Origin: Oceanicoccus sp.
GTDB taxonomy: Bacteria > Pseudomonadota > Gammaproteobacteria > Pseudomonadales > Dasaniaceae
Reading direction: 5' to 3'
DNA length: 53,348 nucleotides
NCBI RefSeq assembly: GCF_029238675.1
Contig: NZ_JAQWFR010000013.1
Span: 1-53,348 of the forward strand
Under the pieces are notes generated by a model. It saw only the letters and a program-made list of their open reading frames with translations, did no database searches and was not told the DNA's origin. Made by a program: the position numbers and the translations under genes. The first letter of the stretch is position 1. Every line of letters starts with the position of its first letter. Shown in pieces: positions 18,822-27,894 of the stretch.

Positions 18822-19823
18822 TTAAATTTTAATAAACTGTCTAATCTGAACTCTAAAGCCATTACGTTGGGCTAAATAAATATTTTCACCGGTTTTAAAT
18901 CCGGCATCAGCGGCCCACTGGGTTAAATCTTCCGGCTCAAATCCCAGCCATAAATCTCCACAGGATTCTCTTGCCCAACTTTGGTCATGGCTGCATAAAT
19001 CTGTGACAAAAAGTTGGCCGCCGGTTTTCAGGGCAGCGGCCATATCGTAAAAAATTTCAGCGGGGGAGGGTGTATGGTGTAGCACCATATTAATAGCTAC
19101 ACAGTCCGCATTCAGTTGCTGGACTTGTGTGTTTTTGGTGTCGCCGTAAATAAAATCAATATTGGCCAGTGCGCTTTGCTGGGCAAAGTGAGCGGCCTTA
19201 TCTAACATTTGTTGTGAATTATCCAGCGCATAGACCTGTTGAAAACGCGGTGATAATTCCGCTAAAAAGGCGCCTTCACCGGGGCCGACTTCTAACGCTA
19301 TACCACTGTTGCTGGTACTGAAGCTTCTGCTAATAAGGTCAATCGTATTATGGCCATAAAGCTCATACGCGGCGATCTGCTCTTGCTGCTGGCTAAACAT
19401 ATCCGCGTTTTCAGTAAAGAATAGTTCTGAGCTGGCCGCCCGTTCCTTTTGCACCGCATCGACTTTGCTTTGCATTGGCTCAGAGATAGCCTGCTGGTCA
19501 ATGGTGTGATGGAGGGCTTGTTGTAATTCATTAAGTTGGGGGTTGCTGCTGCGGTTAGCACGCCGGTAAAAAATGGTATTGCCTTCACGGCGGGTTTTTA
19601 CCAAACCTGCATTGGCCAATATCTTAAGGTGGTGGCTCATGCCGGACTGTTTGGTATCGAAAATACTACACAGTTCCAACACACCGTAAGAGTCATGACT
19701 CAGCACCTTCAATACGTCAAGGCGCAACTGGTCAGCACTGGCTTTACAGAACATCAGCAGGCTCTGCGGGTCGGCTGAAGCGGCTGGCAACGTGCTTATT
19801 GTGTTGTTGGCTTTGGTAGTCAT
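18822..19823 (-). CDS. ArsR-family regulator fused to a SAM-dependent methyltransferase domain (SahR-like)
   Basis: 333 aa in two parts. Residues about 22-92 are an ArsR winged helix ([23 protein letters not shown]; recognition helix around [18 protein letters not shown]; wing [12 protein letters not shown]). Residues about 140-333 are a class I methyltransferase fold with motif [15 protein letters not shown], a [10 protein letters not shown] acidic loop and VLHHTPSP. No metal-binding Cys cluster typical of metal sensors is seen. Known: an ArsR-family regulator of the SAM cycle, SahR, has been described in proteobacteria. Inferred: this protein senses SAM or SAH through the methyltransferase fold and controls its own operon with metK, ahcY and metF. 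A 28-bp perfect palindrome lies 27 bp upstream of its start. Whether the methyltransferase is active is unknown. The start lacks a clear ribosome binding site. Confidence 0.85.
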   Translation of the reverse strand: MTTKANNTISTLPAASADPQSLLMFCKASADQLRLDVLKVLSHDSYGVLELCSIFDTKQSGMSHHLKILANAGLVKTRREGNTIFYRRANRSSNPQLNELQQALHHTIDQQAISEPMQSKVDAVQKERAASSELFFTENADMFSQQQEQIAAYELYGHNTIDLISRSFSTSNSGIALEVGPGEGAFLAELSPRFQQVYALDNSQQMLDKAAHFAQQSALANIDFIYGDTKNTQVQQLNADCVAINMVLHHTPSPAEIFYDMAAALKTGGQLFVTDLCSHDQSWARESCGDLWLGFEPEDLTQWAADAGFKTGENIYLAQRNGFRVQIRQFIKI

Positions 19824-19849
19824 GGCGAGGGATAATAGCAGTACTTCAT

Positions 19850-19877
19850 ATCTATATCAAAATATTTTGATATAGAT
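19850..19877. promoter_or_regulatory. 28-bp perfect palindrome, probable ArsR-type operator
   Basis: Half-site ATCTATATCAAAAT and its exact reverse complement ATTTTGATATAGAT are joined with no spacer. ArsR-family operators are imperfect AT-rich palindromes of this layout (ATATCAA...TTGATAT). It lies 27 bp upstream of the regulator start and 165 bp upstream of tkt, on the opposite strand. Autoregulation of the methyl-cycle operon is the simplest reading; control of tkt as well is possible. Confidence 0.8.
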
Positions 19878-19958
19878 TGCTGAAAAATGAGCCCCAAGCC
19901 AAGGAAAACCCCTCCTCAGCCAGCTAAAAGCCCATGATTAGTGGCTTTCCAGAGATTT

Positions 19959-20001
19959 TTTTCCCCTTAGCGATTGCCGTACGGTCGCCGGTAGGGGAAA
20001 A
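19959..20001 (+). promoter_or_regulatory. Structured leader upstream of transketolase
   Basis: Outer stem TTTTCCCCT (19959-19967) pairs with AGGGGAAAA (19993-20001). An inner stem GCGA/TCGC (19970-19973 with 19985-19988) and the self-complementary CCGTACGG near the apex (19977-19984) extend it. It ends about 27 nt before the tkt Shine-Dalgarno. Could be an attenuator-like or stabilising 5' structure; no known riboswitch class is recognised. Confidence 0.4.
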
Positions 20002-20041
20002 TACCGCCTTTTTCCCAGCCCCTCTTTAGGAGTCTTAATAG

Positions 20042-22039
20042 ATGCCCTCTCGTAGCGAATTAGCTAACGCCATCCGCGCCCTCAGTATGGACGCCGTACA
20101 ACAGGCCAATAGTGGCCACCCCGGTGCCCCAATGGGTATGGCCGATATTGCTGAAGTTCTATGGAATGACTATCTGCAGCATAACCCCGCCAACCCCAAC
20201 TGGGCTGACAGAGACCGTTTTGTATTATCTAACGGCCACGGTTCCATGCTGATTTATTCGCTGTTGCACCTTAGCGGTTATGAACTGCCGATGGAGGAGT
20301 TAAAGAACTTCCGCCAGATGCATTCTAAAACGCCGGGTCACCCGGAGTATGGTTATGCGCCCGGTATTGAAACCACCACCGGCCCATTAGGGCAGGGCAT
20401 CACCAACGCCGTAGGTATGGCTGCCGCTGAAAAAATTCTGGCTGCGCAATTTAACCGCGATGGCCACGAAGTGGTTGATCACTATACCTATACCTTTTTA
20501 GGTGATGGCTGCTTAATGGAAGGTATCTCCCACGAGGCTTGCTCACTGGCGGGCACGCTTGGCCTTGGCAAGTTGATTTGTTTCTACGATGACAACGGTA
20601 TTTCCATCGATGGTGAAGTTGAAGGCTGGTTTACTGATGATACCCCCAAGCGTTTTGAGGCTTATGGCTGGCATGTTATTCCCGCCATCGATGGCCATGA
20701 CTCTGAAGCTATTAAAGAAGCTATAGAAGCCGCCCGTGCCGAAACCGGCAAGCCCACCATGATTTGCTGTAAAACCATTATTGGTAAAGGCTCCCCGAAT
20801 AAGCAGGGTAAAGAAGATTGTCACGGCGCGCCTTTAGGTGCGGATGAAATTGATCTGGTGAGAGAAACTTTAGGCTGGTCACATCCTCCTTTCTTTGTGC
20901 CTAGCGATGTTTATGCTGGCTGGAGCGCTAAAGATAAGGGCGCGCAACTGGAACAACAGTGGAACGACCGCTTTGATGCCTATGCAGAAGCCCACCCTGA
21001 ACTGGCGGTAGAATTTGCCCGCCGCCTAAGCGGTGACCTACCTGAAAACTTTGCCGAGCAAGCCGATGCTTATATCCGCGGGCTACAAAATGACGGTGTA
21101 TCCGTCGCATCGCGTAAGGCCTCACAAAACACCTTAAACGCCTACGGCCCATTGCTGCCAGAAATGCTGGGCGGCTCTGCGGATTTGGCCGGTTCCAATC
21201 TGACTCTCTGGAGTGGCTCAAAAGGTGTGACTGCGGATGATGCTTCAGGCAACTACTTATTCTACGGCGTGCGTGAATTTGGTATGTCGGCGATGATGAA
21301 CGGTATTGCACTACACGGCGGTTTTATTCCTTACGGTGCAACCTTCCTAATGTTTATGGAATACGCTCGCAACGCCGTACGTATGGCGGCATTAATGCAG
21401 CAGCGCAGCATTTTTGTTTATACCCATGACTCTATCGGTTTAGGCGAAGATGGCCCAACTCACCAGCCGGTTGAGCAGCTGACTTCATTGCGCTCTACAC
21501 CGAACCTGGATACCTGGCGTCCCTGTGATGCGGTTGAATCAGCCGTATGTTGGAAAGAAGCTCTTGAACGTGCCGATGGCCCCGCCGCATTAATCTTCTC
21601 CCGCCAGGGTTTGGCACACCAGGCCCGCGATGATAAGCAGTTAAGCAATATTTCTCGCGGTGCTTATATCCTTAGCGATTGTGACACGGATCCCGATGCC
21701 ATCATTATTGCCACCGGTTCAGAAGTGCAGTTAGCGCTAGACGCTAAAGCTGTATTGGAACAGCAGGGGCGCAAAATTCGCGTTGTCTCTATGCCGTCTA
21801 CCTCTGTGTTTGATCGTCAGGATGTGGTTTATAGAGAGTCTGTTTTGCCGAGTAATGTTTTACCGCGGGTTGCGGTTGAAGCTGGTCATAAAGATTTCTG
21901 GTACAAATATGTGGGCCTTGATGGTCGTATTGTGGGGATGGAAACCTTTGGTGAGTCAGCCCCCATCAAAGACTTGATGGAACACTTTGGCTTTACCGTT
22001 GATGCCGTGGTTGAAGCGGTAGAAGATGCGCTGGGTTAA
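20042..22039 (+). CDS. tkt: Transketolase
   Basis: Thiamine-diphosphate enzyme moving two-carbon units between sugars in the non-oxidative pentose phosphate pathway. 665 aa, full length. Features: [19 protein letters not shown], the TPP motif [18 protein letters not shown]...[32 protein letters not shown] and [24 protein letters not shown] lies 9 nt upstream of the ATG. First gene of a tkt-epd-pgk-fbaA run, with epd starting 3 nt after its stop. Its product erythrose 4-phosphate is the substrate of the next gene. Confidence 0.97.
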   Translation: MPSRSELANAIRALSMDAVQQANSGHPGAPMGMADIAEVLWNDYLQHNPANPNWADRDRFVLSNGHGSMLIYSLLHLSGYELPMEELKNFRQMHSKTPGHPEYGYAPGIETTTGPLGQGITNAVGMAAAEKILAAQFNRDGHEVVDHYTYTFLGDGCLMEGISHEACSLAGTLGLGKLICFYDDNGISIDGEVEGWFTDDTPKRFEAYGWHVIPAIDGHDSEAIKEAIEAARAETGKPTMICCKTIIGKGSPNKQGKEDCHGAPLGADEIDLVRETLGWSHPPFFVPSDVYAGWSAKDKGAQLEQQWNDRFDAYAEAHPELAVEFARRLSGDLPENFAEQADAYIRGLQNDGVSVASRKASQNTLNAYGPLLPEMLGGSADLAGSNLTLWSGSKGVTADDASGNYLFYGVREFGMSAMMNGIALHGGFIPYGATFLMFMEYARNAVRMAALMQQRSIFVYTHDSIGLGEDGPTHQPVEQLTSLRSTPNLDTWRPCDAVESAVCWKEALERADGPAALIFSRQGLAHQARDDKQLSNISRGAYILSDCDTDPDAIIIATGSEVQLALDAKAVLEQQGRKIRVVSMPSTSVFDRQDVVYRESVLPSNVLPRVAVEAGHKDFWYKYVGLDGRIVGMETFGESAPIKDLMEHFGFTVDAVVEAVEDALG

Positions 22040-22042
22040 TTG

Positions 22043-23065
22043 ATGACTGAGGCGGGTGCTGCTATTCGTATAGCAATCAATGGTTATGGTCGTATCGGGC
22101 GCTGTGTGCTGCGCGCCCTTTATGAGTCTGGCCATCATCCGGCTATGCAGGTTGTAGCGATTAACGAGCCTGCGGATTTGGCAACCATTGCCCATTTAAC
22201 CAAGTACGATAGTACTCACGGGCGTTTTCCAGCCTCGGTTGAAACTGATGGCAGCAACTTATTGGTTAATGGTGATGTGATTGCGGTAAGCCACCATGAT
22301 GATTTGGCTGCTATCGACTGGTCAGCGGCAAAGCCGGACCTGGTGCTGGAATGTACTGGCCACTTTGCATTGGAACAGGAACTAAAAACTCATCTGGCAG
22401 CCGGCGCTAACAAAGTCCTGCTGTCACAACCGGGCATGGCACCCATCAAACCCATAGTGATGGGCCTTAACCAACAGTCGATCACACCGCAGGAGCAGAT
22501 ACTGTCTGCCGCCTCCTGTACCAGCAACTGTATTACACCGGTTATTGATGTACTTAACCGTGCATTGACCATTGAGTCAGGCGTGATCACCACCATTCAC
22601 TCGGCCATGAACGACCAGCCAGTGATTGATGCTTACCATCACACCGACTTACGCAAAACCCGAGCGGCTGGTCAGTCAATTATTCCAGTCGACACCGGCT
22701 TGGCCGCAGGTATAGGCCGTATTCTTCCCGAGATGGAAGGCAAGTTTGAAGCGCGAGCCCTAAGAGTGCCCACCATCAATGTCTCTGCCATGGAGCTGTC
22801 TATCGTGGTTGCCGATGCTGCCAGCGTTGAAACTGTGAATAATGCGTTGCGCCAGGCCGCCCAGAGTGACTTAATAGGCATCCTTGGCTATAGCGATGAG
22901 CCGCTGGCGTCCTGTGATTACAATCACGATGCTCGCTCATGCATAGTTGATGCGGGTCAAACCCGCGTTAGCGGAAATATGATTAATGTATTGGTATGGT
23001 TTGATAATGAATGGGCCTATGCCAACCGTATGCTGGATATTGCCGCCCAGTGGTTACAGCAATAG
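22043..23065 (+). CDS. epd: Erythrose-4-phosphate dehydrogenase
   Basis: GAPDH-family NAD enzyme that oxidises erythrose 4-phosphate to 4-phosphoerythronate, an early step of pyridoxal phosphate synthesis. Features: INGYGRIGRCVLRALYESG, AASCTSNCITPVIDVLNRAL (catalytic Cys), TIHSAMNDQPVIDAYHHTDLRKTRAAGQSIIPVD and VWFDNEWAYANRMLD. The HSAMNDQ.VIDAYH segment is the Epd pattern rather than that of glycolytic GAPDH. The ATG at 22043 lies 3 nt after the tkt stop; a TTG just before it is less likely. About 340 aa. Glycolytic GAPDH activity cannot be excluded from sequence. Context matches tkt-epd-pgk of Pseudomonas. Confidence 0.93.
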   Translation: MTEAGAAIRIAINGYGRIGRCVLRALYESGHHPAMQVVAINEPADLATIAHLTKYDSTHGRFPASVETDGSNLLVNGDVIAVSHHDDLAAIDWSAAKPDLVLECTGHFALEQELKTHLAAGANKVLLSQPGMAPIKPIVMGLNQQSITPQEQILSAASCTSNCITPVIDVLNRALTIESGVITTIHSAMNDQPVIDAYHHTDLRKTRAAGQSIIPVDTGLAAGIGRILPEMEGKFEARALRVPTINVSAMELSIVVADAASVETVNNALRQAAQSDLIGILGYSDEPLASCDYNHDARSCIVDAGQTRVSGNMINVLVWFDNEWAYANRMLDIAAQWLQQ

Positions 23066-23119
23066 TGGTTACAACAATAATAAATAACCATTGAATAGAT
23101 TCAGGAGAGAGTGAAATCG

Positions 23120-24289
23120 ATGTCCAGCAGTGTAATTAAAATGAGTGACCTGGATCTTGCCGGCAAGCGAGTATTGATCCGTGAAGATTTGAATGTACCC
23201 ATTAAAAATGGCGCAGTTAGCAGCGATGCCAGAATCCGCGCCGCCTTACCCACTATCCAGCAGGCATTAAATGCCGGCGCCAAAGTGATTGTGATGTCAC
23301 ATCTGGGACGTCCCACCGAAGGTGAGTTCGAGCAGCAGTTTTCCATGCAGCCCGTTGCCGACCATTTAGGCAAACTGTTAGGTCGCAATGTACCCGTTAT
23401 TAAAGATTGGCAAAACGGTCTTGAACTGGCCGATGGTGAGCTCGCCCTATTAGAAAATGTACGCTTTAATCCCGGCGAGAAAAAAGATAACCAGGAACTC
23501 TCCAAAGCCTACGCCAGCCTTTGCGATATTTTTGTAATGGATGCCTTCGGTACCGCGCACCGCGCACAGGCATCAACGCATGGTGTTGCCCGGTTTGCAC
23601 CCGTTGCCTGTGCTGGCCCTCTACTAGCTGGCGAGTTAGATGCACTAGCAAAAGCCTTAGCCAATCCTGCACGCCCAATGGTAGCGATTGTTGGTGGCTC
23701 AAAAGTATCTACCAAGCTAACTGTTTTAGAAACACTGTCTGATGTTGTTGATCAGTTAGTCGTCGGCGGAGGTATTGCCAATACTTTCCTGGCGGCAAGT
23801 GGAAAGCCAGTAGGCAAATCATTATGCGAACACGACTTAATCGATGATGCCAAAAAACTGATGGCCAAAACCCATATCCCGGTACCCACCGATGTAGTTA
23901 CCGGGAAAGAATTTTCTGAAACCGCCGCCGCCGAATTAAAATCAGCGGACGATGTTGCCGATGACGATATGATTTTTGATATCGGTCCTGATACCGCAAC
24001 ACAAATTGCCGATATTTTGAAAAACGCTAAAACCATTTTATGGAATGGCCCGGTAGGGGTGTTTGAATTTGACCAGTTTGCCGATGGCACCAAAGCCCTT
24101 AGCGAAGCTATTGCCAGTAGCGAAGGATTTTCCCTCGCTGGCGGTGGTGATACCTTGGCGGCCATCGACAAATATAATATTGCCGGGAAAGTGTCTTACA
24201 TCTCCACCGGTGGTGGTGCTTTTCTTGAATATGTAGAGGGTAAAGTATTACCCGCTGTAGCGATCTTAGAAACTCGCGCCGCAGAATAA
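23120..24289 (+). CDS. pgk: Phosphoglycerate kinase
   Basis: Transfers phosphate between 1,3-bisphosphoglycerate and ADP in glycolysis and gluconeogenesis. About 389 aa. Features: [86 protein letters not shown] and the ATP loop [12 protein letters not shown]. The ATG at 23120 is chosen because AGGAGA at 23103 gives a usable spacing; a GTG at 23111 would leave only 3 nt. It lies 54 bp after epd with no terminator between. Confidence 0.97.
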   Translation: MSSSVIKMSDLDLAGKRVLIREDLNVPIKNGAVSSDARIRAALPTIQQALNAGAKVIVMSHLGRPTEGEFEQQFSMQPVADHLGKLLGRNVPVIKDWQNGLELADGELALLENVRFNPGEKKDNQELSKAYASLCDIFVMDAFGTAHRAQASTHGVARFAPVACAGPLLAGELDALAKALANPARPMVAIVGGSKVSTKLTVLETLSDVVDQLVVGGGIANTFLAASGKPVGKSLCEHDLIDDAKKLMAKTHIPVPTDVVTGKEFSETAAAELKSADDVADDDMIFDIGPDTATQIADILKNAKTILWNGPVGVFEFDQFADGTKALSEAIASSEGFSLAGGGDTLAAIDKYNIAGKVSYISTGGGAFLEYVEGKVLPAVAILETRAAE

Positions 24290-24352
24290 ATAAACATTAA
24301 ACACAATAATAAAAATATCAAACAATAGAGACACTATTAAAGGAACAAGACA

Positions 24353-25417
24353 ATGGCACTAGTATCTATGCGTCAACTACTGGACCACGCCGCCGAATAT
24401 AATTACGGCGTACCAGCATTTAATGTAAATAACCTTGAGCAAACCCGCGCCATTATGGAAGCGGCCCGCGAAACAAACAGCCCGGTAATTATGCAAGCCT
24501 CTGCCGGCGCTCGTAAGTATGCCGGCGCACCGTTTTTGCGCCATATGATTTTAGCGGCAATTGAAGAGTTTCCTGAAATCCCGGTGGTAATGCACCAGGA
24601 TCATGGTACCAGCCCTTCCGTTTGTCAGCGTTCTATTCAGTTAGGTTTTTCATCGGTAATGATGGATGGCTCACTGGAAGCTGATGGTAAAACGCCATCG
24701 AGCTATGAATACAATATTGATGTGACTCGTCGCACCGTTGATATGGCCCACGCTTGTGGCGTTTCTGTTGAGGGTGAATTGGGTTGTCTGGGTTCATTAG
24801 AAACCGGTCAAGCTGGTGAAGAAGATGGTGTTGGCGCAGAAGGCACTTTATCTCATGACCAAATGCTAACCGACCCTGAAGAAGCCGCAGACTTTGTACA
24901 AAAAACGCAGGTAGATGCCTTAGCGATTGCCTGTGGTACTAGTCACGGTGCTTACAAATTTACTCGCCCGCCAACAGGCGATATCTTAGCGATTGACCGC
25001 ATCAAAGATATTCACTCACGCATCCCCGGCACTCATTTGGTGATGCACGGTTCATCTTCAGTACCGCAAGAGTGGTTGGCCATCATCAATGAATTCGGCG
25101 GTGAAATTCCTGAAACTTACGGTGTCCCCGTTGAACAAATTGCCGAAGGCATCAAGCACGGCGTACGTAAAATCAATATCGATACCGATTTACGTTTAGC
25201 CTCAACCGGTGCTATCCGTCGCTTTATGGCGCAGAACAAATCAGAATTTGATCCGCGTAAATATTTGCAGCAAACCATTAACGAAATGAAAGCGATTGTT
25301 ATTGCTCGTTATGAAGCTTTTGGTACAGCGGGTAATGCGGACAAAATTAAAGCCGTTAATTTAGAAGATATGTTTAAGCAGTACGAAAGCGGCTCTTTAG
25401 ATGCAAAAATAAAGTAA
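24353..25417 (+). CDS. fbaA: Class II fructose-bisphosphate aldolase
   Basis: Zinc-dependent aldolase making or splitting fructose 1,6-bisphosphate. 354 aa, of the longer Calvin-cycle-type subtype also used by Pseudomonas. Features: [34 protein letters not shown] (metal ligands), [45 protein letters not shown] and [28 protein letters not shown] precedes the ATG. Last gene of the tkt-epd-pgk-fbaA run. A core-deleted palindromic repeat follows the stop and may serve as its transcript end. Confidence 0.97.
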   Translation: MALVSMRQLLDHAAEYNYGVPAFNVNNLEQTRAIMEAARETNSPVIMQASAGARKYAGAPFLRHMILAAIEEFPEIPVVMHQDHGTSPSVCQRSIQLGFSSVMMDGSLEADGKTPSSYEYNIDVTRRTVDMAHACGVSVEGELGCLGSLETGQAGEEDGVGAEGTLSHDQMLTDPEEAADFVQKTQVDALAIACGTSHGAYKFTRPPTGDILAIDRIKDIHSRIPGTHLVMHGSSSVPQEWLAIINEFGGEIPETYGVPVEQIAEGIKHGVRKINIDTDLRLASTGAIRRFMAQNKSEFDPRKYLQQTINEMKAIVIARYEAFGTAGNADKIKAVNLEDMFKQYESGSLDAKIK

Positions 25418-25431
25418 CATCACACTATGCC

Positions 25432-25490
25432 GTCATTCCCGCGAAGGCGGGAATCCAGCGGCACTAGATCCCCGCCTTCGCGGGGATGAC
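25432..25490. repeat. Short (59-bp) palindromic repeat, core deleted
   Basis: Left arm GTCATTCCCGCGAAGGCGGG AATCCAG, a very short GCGGCACTAGA core, then right arm TCCCCGCCTTCGCGGGGATGAC. Lies in the 94-bp gap between fbaA and the alpha/beta hydrolase. Confidence 0.9.
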
Positions 25491-25511
25491 AACAACTAAA
25501 AACTTTGATGC

Positions 25512-26447
25512 ATGAACCTAGATGCCCTAGTCGCCAACATAAAAAGCCTTGATCCCACAAGGCCACCCGCTACCAGCGATGCAGAGCGAGAGTACTTTCG
25601 TTTCTACGGCATTAACTTCGAAGAAAAAAACAACCATATCACCCACCATTTCGGCCATATCCCCTGTGACCGTTTCGATATCGTCGCCCATTATTATGAA
25701 AACAAACTCGCCGTAGAAACCTGTTTTATCGTCCATGGTTTTTACGACCATGCTGGCTTATACGGCAATATTATCGACTACTGCCTAAAAAGGAACTTTT
25801 CTGTAGTGATTTTTGATTTGCCCGGCCATGGTTTATCTACAGGTGAAAGGGCCAGCATTGCTAGCTTTGAAGATTATCAGTTGGTTTTGGCGAGTGTGTT
25901 GTTGTTTTTTAAGGGCAAGGCACCATCACCCTGGAATGCTATTGGCCAAAGCACTGGCTCTGCCATCTTGATGGATTTTTTACTGTCCGGTGAGAAAATT
26001 TTTGCTAAAACGGTGTTGCTGGCGCCGCTGGTTCGGCCAAGAGGCTGGCCGGTTTCAAAAGTCATTTATACTGTAGCTAAACCCTGGTTGTCACATATTA
26101 AAAGAAAATATGCCGATACCAGCAATGACCAGGTCTTTCATGATTTTATTCAATATAAAGACCCCTTGCAGGCAAGGCGTTTACCGTTGCAGTGGGTAGG
26201 GGCATTAAAGCAGTGGATAAGAAAGTTTATCACGGCTAAGCCCAGTCCGTTAAAGCCGTTGGTGATTCAGGGTATGTCAGATGTTACGGTTGACTGGCCC
26301 TACAATATTGGTTTGATCCAAAAGAAGTTCCCTAAAGCAAAAATAGTTTATTTAAAAACAGCAAAGCACCATCTGGCCAACGAGTCAGAGGTGATCAGAA
26401 AAACGATATTCTCGGCCCTGGATATATATTTTTCACCGGAACAATAG
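25512..26447 (+). CDS. Alpha/beta hydrolase, monoacylglycerol lipase/lysophospholipase-like
   Basis: 311 aa, cytosolic with no signal peptide. Features of the serine aminopeptidase/lysophospholipase group: VHGFYDHAGLYGNIIDYCL near residue 76, FDLPGHGLSTGERASIASFEDY, and the nucleophile elbow IGQSTGSAI (Ser around residue 145). A late MSDVTVDWPYN segment could supply the acid, and TAKHHLANE the catalytic His. Probable esterase or lipase; substrate unknown. The ATG follows a repeat element closely and has no clear ribosome binding site, so translation may be weak. It points toward serA (convergent). Confidence 0.8.
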   Translation: MNLDALVANIKSLDPTRPPATSDAEREYFRFYGINFEEKNNHITHHFGHIPCDRFDIVAHYYENKLAVETCFIVHGFYDHAGLYGNIIDYCLKRNFSVVIFDLPGHGLSTGERASIASFEDYQLVLASVLLFFKGKAPSPWNAIGQSTGSAILMDFLLSGEKIFAKTVLLAPLVRPRGWPVSKVIYTVAKPWLSHIKRKYADTSNDQVFHDFIQYKDPLQARRLPLQWVGALKQWIRKFITAKPSPLKPLVIQGMSDVTVDWPYNIGLIQKKFPKAKIVYLKTAKHHLANESEVIRKTIFSALDIYFSPEQ

Positions 26448-26490
26448 GTATGTCAGCAGCTTTTCCGCGGCTATTGCTGGTTAATTTAGC

Positions 26491-26510
26491 AAAAAAAACC
26501 GAATTGGTTT
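26491..26510 (-). terminator. Weak candidate terminator for serA
   Basis: On the minus strand AAACC-aattc-GGTTT is followed by further T residues. The stem is only 5 bp with weak pairs. Position between convergent genes suits a terminator, but the hairpin is marginal. Confidence 0.3.
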
Positions 26511-26536
26511 GTGTTGCTGTGGTTTAGAGCAGCTGT

Positions 26537-27766
26537 TTAGAACAGCACCCGGCAGCGGATAGTGCCATTGACTTCACTTAACTTCTTCAGGGCAAGTTCA
26601 CTGTATTCCGCATCTATATCAATCACCACATAACCAATATCTTTGGTTGTCTGCAAATACTGCGCACGAATATTAATTTCATTCTCAGCAAATACCTGGT
26701 TAATGGCCGACATGACACCGGGCACATTGCGGTGAGTGTGAAGTAAACGGTGCATATTGGTATGTGCAGGCAGCGCAACTTCCGGGAAATTAACCGAAGA
26801 GGTTGATGTACCGTTATCACTATAACGAGCCATTTTTTCCGCCACTTCCAAACCAATATTTTCCTGCGCTTCCATGGTGCTGCCACCGATATGGGGTGTT
26901 AGGAAAACATTATCAAACTTTCTTAAGGGCGAAATAAATTCATCGTCATTGGATTTGGGTTCAACGGGGAATACATCGATAGCTGCACCGGCAAGGTGGC
27001 CAGACTCTAATGCAGCCGCCAGGGCGTCGATGTCAATCACGGTACCGCGGGATGCGTTAATTAAGATCGCATCCTTTTTAATTTGCGCCAGTTCCTGTTC
27101 GCCAATCATATTTTTTGTAGAGCCGGTTTCTGGTACATGCAAACTGACGATATCGGATTTGGCTAATAACTCACTTAAGCTGGCCACTTGCATGGCATTG
27201 CCCAAAGGCAGCTTACTGGTGACATCATAAAACACCACCTGCATGCCTAATGATTCAGCAATAACACCCAGCTGCATACCAATGCTGCCATAGCCAATGA
27301 CGCCTAATTGTTTGCCGCGGATTTCAAAGGAACCGGCAGCAGATTTTTGCCAAACGCCGCGGTGGGCCAGAGCATTCTTTTCGGCAACACCACGCAATAA
27401 TAAAATCGCTTCGGCAATTACCAGCTCCGCCACACTGCGAGTGTTAGAGAAGGGGGCGTTAAATACCACAATGCCTTTCTCAGTGGCGGCGGTCAGGTCG
27501 ATCTGGTTGGTACCTATACAGAAGCAGCCAATGGCTATTAGCCTGTTGGCATGGCCCAGTACTTCTTCAGTCAGCTGGGTGCGCGAGCGAATGCCGACAA
27601 AGTGAGCATCGGCTATTTCCGCTTTTAGTTGGTCTTCAGGTAACGCCTTGGGGTGGGTGACGATATTGGTATAGCCCGCTGCGGTTAGGGTGTCGATAGC
27701 CGACTGGTGTACGCCTTCCAATAACAGGAATTTGATCTTGCTTTTGTCGAGTGATGTCTGGCCCAT
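26537..27766 (-). CDS. serA: D-3-phosphoglycerate dehydrogenase
   Basis: First committed step of serine synthesis: oxidation of 3-phosphoglycerate, with 2-oxoglutarate reduction to D-2-hydroxyglutarate known in several family members. About 409 aa. Features: KIKFLLLEGVHQSAIDTL, FVGIRSRTQLTEEVL, Rossmann GVIGYGSIGMQLG, LHVPETGSTKNMI, INASRGTVIDIDAL, LTPHIGGSTMEAQENIG, and a C-terminal ACT domain (HRNVPGVMSAINQVFAENEINI) for serine feedback. ATG 27766 (MGQTSLDKSKIKF) fits the E. coli start and has AGGAG upstream; a TTG at 27790 would add eight unrelated residues. Divergent from the flavoprotein dehydrogenase at 27895. Confidence 0.96.
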   Translation of the reverse strand: MGQTSLDKSKIKFLLLEGVHQSAIDTLTAAGYTNIVTHPKALPEDQLKAEIADAHFVGIRSRTQLTEEVLGHANRLIAIGCFCIGTNQIDLTAATEKGIVVFNAPFSNTRSVAELVIAEAILLLRGVAEKNALAHRGVWQKSAAGSFEIRGKQLGVIGYGSIGMQLGVIAESLGMQVVFYDVTSKLPLGNAMQVASLSELLAKSDIVSLHVPETGSTKNMIGEQELAQIKKDAILINASRGTVIDIDALAAALESGHLAGAAIDVFPVEPKSNDDEFISPLRKFDNVFLTPHIGGSTMEAQENIGLEVAEKMARYSDNGTSTSSVNFPEVALPAHTNMHRLLHTHRNVPGVMSAINQVFAENEINIRAQYLQTTKDIGYVVIDIDAEYSELALKKLSEVNGTIRCRVLF

Positions 27767-27894
27767 GGCGGCTGGCTCCTGAGGTAACAAGGCGATTAAT
27801 AATCGGTTGAAAAAGGGATGTTTTGCAAAAAGGCGCGTATGGTATCATACCCGTCTTATTCTGCTACCACCCGTTTACCCCATAAGGTCTATAA

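Noticed and set aside
18779..18862. Longer N-terminus for MetK
   Set aside because: The extra 28 residues do not match the family, overlap the regulator's end, and the ATG at 18778 has its own AGAGGAA site.
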